Part shown: positions 13,794 to 15,636 of the stretch, piece after piece | Layout: each line of letters opens with the position of its first letter | Position numbering within the stretch: position 1 is the first letter of the stretch | Source: an uncultured Lachnospiraceae bacterium | GTDB taxonomy: Bacteria; Bacillota; Clostridia; Lachnospirales; Lachnospiraceae | Assembly (NCBI GenBank): GCA_910578845.1 | Contig: CAJTSL010000070.1 | Coordinates: forward strand, 1 to 15,636 | DNA length: 15,636 nucleotides | Direction of reading: 5' to 3' | Translations under genes and position numbers: made by a program | Notes under the pieces: generated by a model | Told to the model about the DNA's origin: nothing | What the model saw: only the letters and a program-made list of their open reading frames with translations | The model's database searches: none

Positions 13794-15035
13794 TTATGGT
13801 TGCTGAACATTTAACATTCTTATATAGGACTTAAAAAATGGTTCTGAAAAGCTTATGCGTCCAGCATTATTTCTTAATACTTCTTCACGCTCTGGTGAAT
13901 ATAGTTGTTTTAAATATGTACTTAAATTACTTGGTGGATATGAAGGGAAGTTTTCTTGTATTTTAGTTAATAGTGCGTGCTGTGTTACGTTATCGTCCAT
14001 TTCACAAAGTGTGGATAAGATAATTGAAACATTTTGATATTTACCTTCTCGCTGTTGGGTGATTTTCATATATAATTTTTTATAAGTATCTTGTTTCTCA
14101 CTAGTAAAATCTTTTACAGCTTGGTCTAATTCACTATTAGGTATAATGGCTAATTTTCGTTGAGTTTTGCTTATGTTATTGTTAAAACATAGATTGTAGG
14201 CTAATTGGTGGGCTATGGTCGCTAGACAATTAGCATATTTTGCAATTTTGGTTGCAGTTTCAGTTGAAATACTGATATTTAAGGCAGTAGCCCCCTTTTC
14301 TACAATTCTTACTATTTCGGTAGTGGTCAATAGCGGAACTTCAATTTCTGATACCCTATTATTTAGTTCAGTATCATGTTGAACAACTTCGTAACCGTTA
14401 TTCGCAGCACCCAAAACAATGATTTTGGAATTTGGATAATCAACAGCTTTATCCATAAACAGTTTCATCATTTGTGAAATCTTACTTTTTTCATTTTCTG
14501 GTATTTTGTGAAAATCTTCAATGATCCATAATGCTTTTGTAGAACCAATGAAATCACATAGGCGTTGTATAGTTAATTGTGGAGGTAAAACTCTTTTTTG
14601 TATTTCTCCAACATTATTTTCAAGTGTTCCAGAAATAGAACTTTTGATTCCTAAATATTCAGAAGTGATTGAACCGGTGAGTGATTCTTTGCGTGATATA
14701 TTTGTGCTTTCAGTATAATATTGATTAAGTGCATCAAAAGCATCTAATATTATTGTGTCAATAGTAGAGTTGTTTGTACATCTTGAAGTTATTGTTTTTA
14801 AACATTGTTCTTTAACAATATGGTTTAATATGGTTGTTTTGCCGCTGCCAGAATGTCCATATATTACAATTTGCTTTCCGGGTATATCTAAAGCCTTTTT
14901 CAGTTTTTTTTCAACAGAAGTCCTTGAAATATATGATATATTTGCAGAAGATGTTGGAGTAAAAACATCTTTCAATTCATATATAGGTGCTTTTTTAAAT
15001 AATGCTAATATTTTAGATGTGAGTTTTTTGATCAT
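13794..15035 (-). CDS. STAND-like P-loop ATPase, candidate conflict/defence protein
   Basis: A 413-residue ATPase when started at the ATG at 15035, which overlaps the preceding stop (ATGA) and has GGAG six bases upstream. An ATG four codons earlier lies inside the preceding gene without such a site. A short basic N-terminus is followed by VFTPTSSANISYISR, Walker A GHSGSGKTT (60-68), Walker B ALWIIEDFH (168-176), and a sensor-1-like strand KIIVLGAANN (204-213). The C-terminal 80 or so residues look like a winged-helix domain ending ISFSEPFFKSYIRM. The layout fits the AAA+/STAND ATPases that occur as short standalone proteins in accessory regions. No nuclease, TIR or membrane effector domain is visible, so its output is unknown. 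It is co-transcribed with the XRE regulator. Confidence 0.78.
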   Translation of the reverse strand: MIKKLTSKILALFKKAPIYELKDVFTPTSSANISYISRTSVEKKLKKALDIPGKQIVIYGHSGSGKTTILNHIVKEQCLKTITSRCTNNSTIDTIILDAFDALNQYYTESTNISRKESLTGSITSEYLGIKSSISGTLENNVGEIQKRVLPPQLTIQRLCDFIGSTKALWIIEDFHKIPENEKSKISQMMKLFMDKAVDYPNSKIIVLGAANNGYEVVQHDTELNNRVSEIEVPLLTTTEIVRIVEKGATALNISISTETATKIAKYANCLATIAHQLAYNLCFNNNISKTQRKLAIIPNSELDQAVKDFTSEKQDTYKKLYMKITQQREGKYQNVSIILSTLCEMDDNVTQHALLTKIQENFPSYPPSNLSTYLKQLYSPEREEVLRNNAGRISFSEPFFKSYIRMLNVQQP

Positions 15036-15601
15036 GACTTTCTCCATTTGTGGCTATTATTTTTCTTATCGTTTCCCTTTTCATCAACGCTACTGCTTGT
15101 AGCAGGCCAGTTGATTTTCCACTCAAAATACTCGTCCTCGGAAATCTCCCCATTCTTCAATTGCTCTTTCCGCAAACACCACTCCCGCATGAAATCATTG
15201 ACTAACCCATACTCTAGCCACATACCTACCGGGGCATGGGCAGGCCAGTCGTCATTGTCATAGTAACGTACCGATTTATCATCAGAAGCGTTGCATTTGC
15301 CGGGATTGCGGACAAGCTGAAATAAATGGATCGTGCTACGGTCATCTTCATCAAGCCAAAGGAATGTGAGCATAATATCTTCGGCGCAACCGGGGGTAAC
15401 ACCTATAAAATGGATATAATTGACATTCAGTATCTTTGCCATTTCCATTAAAGTGTTGTTTTTGGGAACACGATAGCCGGATTCATACTGTGCGATACGA
15501 ACATCGGCATTGCGTTCTTCATACCCCAATTTCAAGCCTAATTCACGCTGTGTCAAGCCCCGGAACGTGCGTATTCTCTTTATCCGTTCTCCTAATACCA
15601 T
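15032..15601 (-). CDS. XRE-family helix-turn-helix regulator
   Basis: A 189-residue DNA-binding protein. Residues 4-62 form the lambda-repressor-like helix-turn-helix (GERIKRIRTFRGLTQRELGLKLG, with IAQYESGYRVPKNNTLMEMAKILNV). The middle part (FIGVTPGCAEDIMLTFLWLDEDDRS) and the ending (LKNGEISEDEYFEWKINWPAT) match the regulator family common near the ends of clostridial integrative elements. A basic, Ser/Asn-rich tail of about 20 residues after WPAT is longer than I expect for the family. AAAGGA lies upstream of the ATG at 15601; the promoter is mostly outside the window. Its stop overlaps the start of the ATPase gene, so it probably controls its own operon. Confidence 0.85.
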   Translation of the reverse strand: MVLGERIKRIRTFRGLTQRELGLKLGYEERNADVRIAQYESGYRVPKNNTLMEMAKILNVNYIHFIGVTPGCAEDIMLTFLWLDEDDRSTIHLFQLVRNPGKCNASDDKSVRYYDNDDWPAHAPVGMWLEYGLVNDFMREWCLRKEQLKNGEISEDEYFEWKINWPATSSSVDEKGNDKKNNSHKWRKS

Positions 15602-15636
15602 ATTAATTCTGTCCTTTCTGAAATCATATATTTAAG

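Overview
The window looks like a chromosomal segment of an anaerobic Firmicute, most likely a gut Lachnospiraceae-type Clostridium. I infer this from the clostridial-length glucose-6-phosphate isomerase, strong AGGAGG-type ribosome binding sites, siroheme-dependent sulfur enzymes with ferredoxin domains, and small-gene families typical of clostridial integrative elements. No rRNA, tRNA or CRISPR array is visible.

Left part (1-9410, moderate GC, core metabolism). On the minus strand is pgi. Divergent from it is an 852-residue fusion protein that joins a CoA-disulfide/NADH persulfide reductase, a rhodanese, a siroheme sulfite/nitrite reductase domain and a two-cluster ferredoxin. A strong terminator and a 76-bp tandem repeat (2.2 copies) follow. 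Then come four tightly overlapping genes: a lipoprotein solute-binding protein, a FecCD-type permease, an ATPase (together an iron-siderophore/cobalamin-class importer), and a 719-residue fusion of precorrin-2 dehydrogenase, uroporphyrinogen-III methyltransferase and uroporphyrinogen-III synthase. The logic appears to be: make siroheme, import iron or a tetrapyrrole, and use both in the sulfite-reducing fusion enzyme, which may be able to take thiosulfate all the way to sulfide.

Right part (9411-15636, clearly AT-rich, accessory). Composition changes at the stop codon of the siroheme fusion gene. What follows is a mosaic of mobile-element and defence-type genes, several of them broken: a chimeric C-terminal fragment of a probable GHKL ATPase, a GIY-YIG nuclease gene split by a one-base poly-A frameshift, two or three small genes of unknown function (one with an in-frame TAG), an AlbA_2/Schlafen-like GHKL ATPase regulator with an MSES tandem repeat, and, on the minus strand, a small unknown protein preceded by a MobC-like mobilization gene that is also frameshifted in a poly-A run.

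A 346-bp gene-free stretch (13448-13793) holds a promoter-like site, a large hairpin and two pairs of direct repeats with an 11-bp period. The window ends with a two-gene minus-strand operon: an XRE-type regulator translationally coupled to a STAND-like P-loop ATPase, a candidate conflict/defence module. The best candidates for something new are the multi-domain sulfur-reduction fusion with its siroheme/transport operon, and the XRE-STAND pair.
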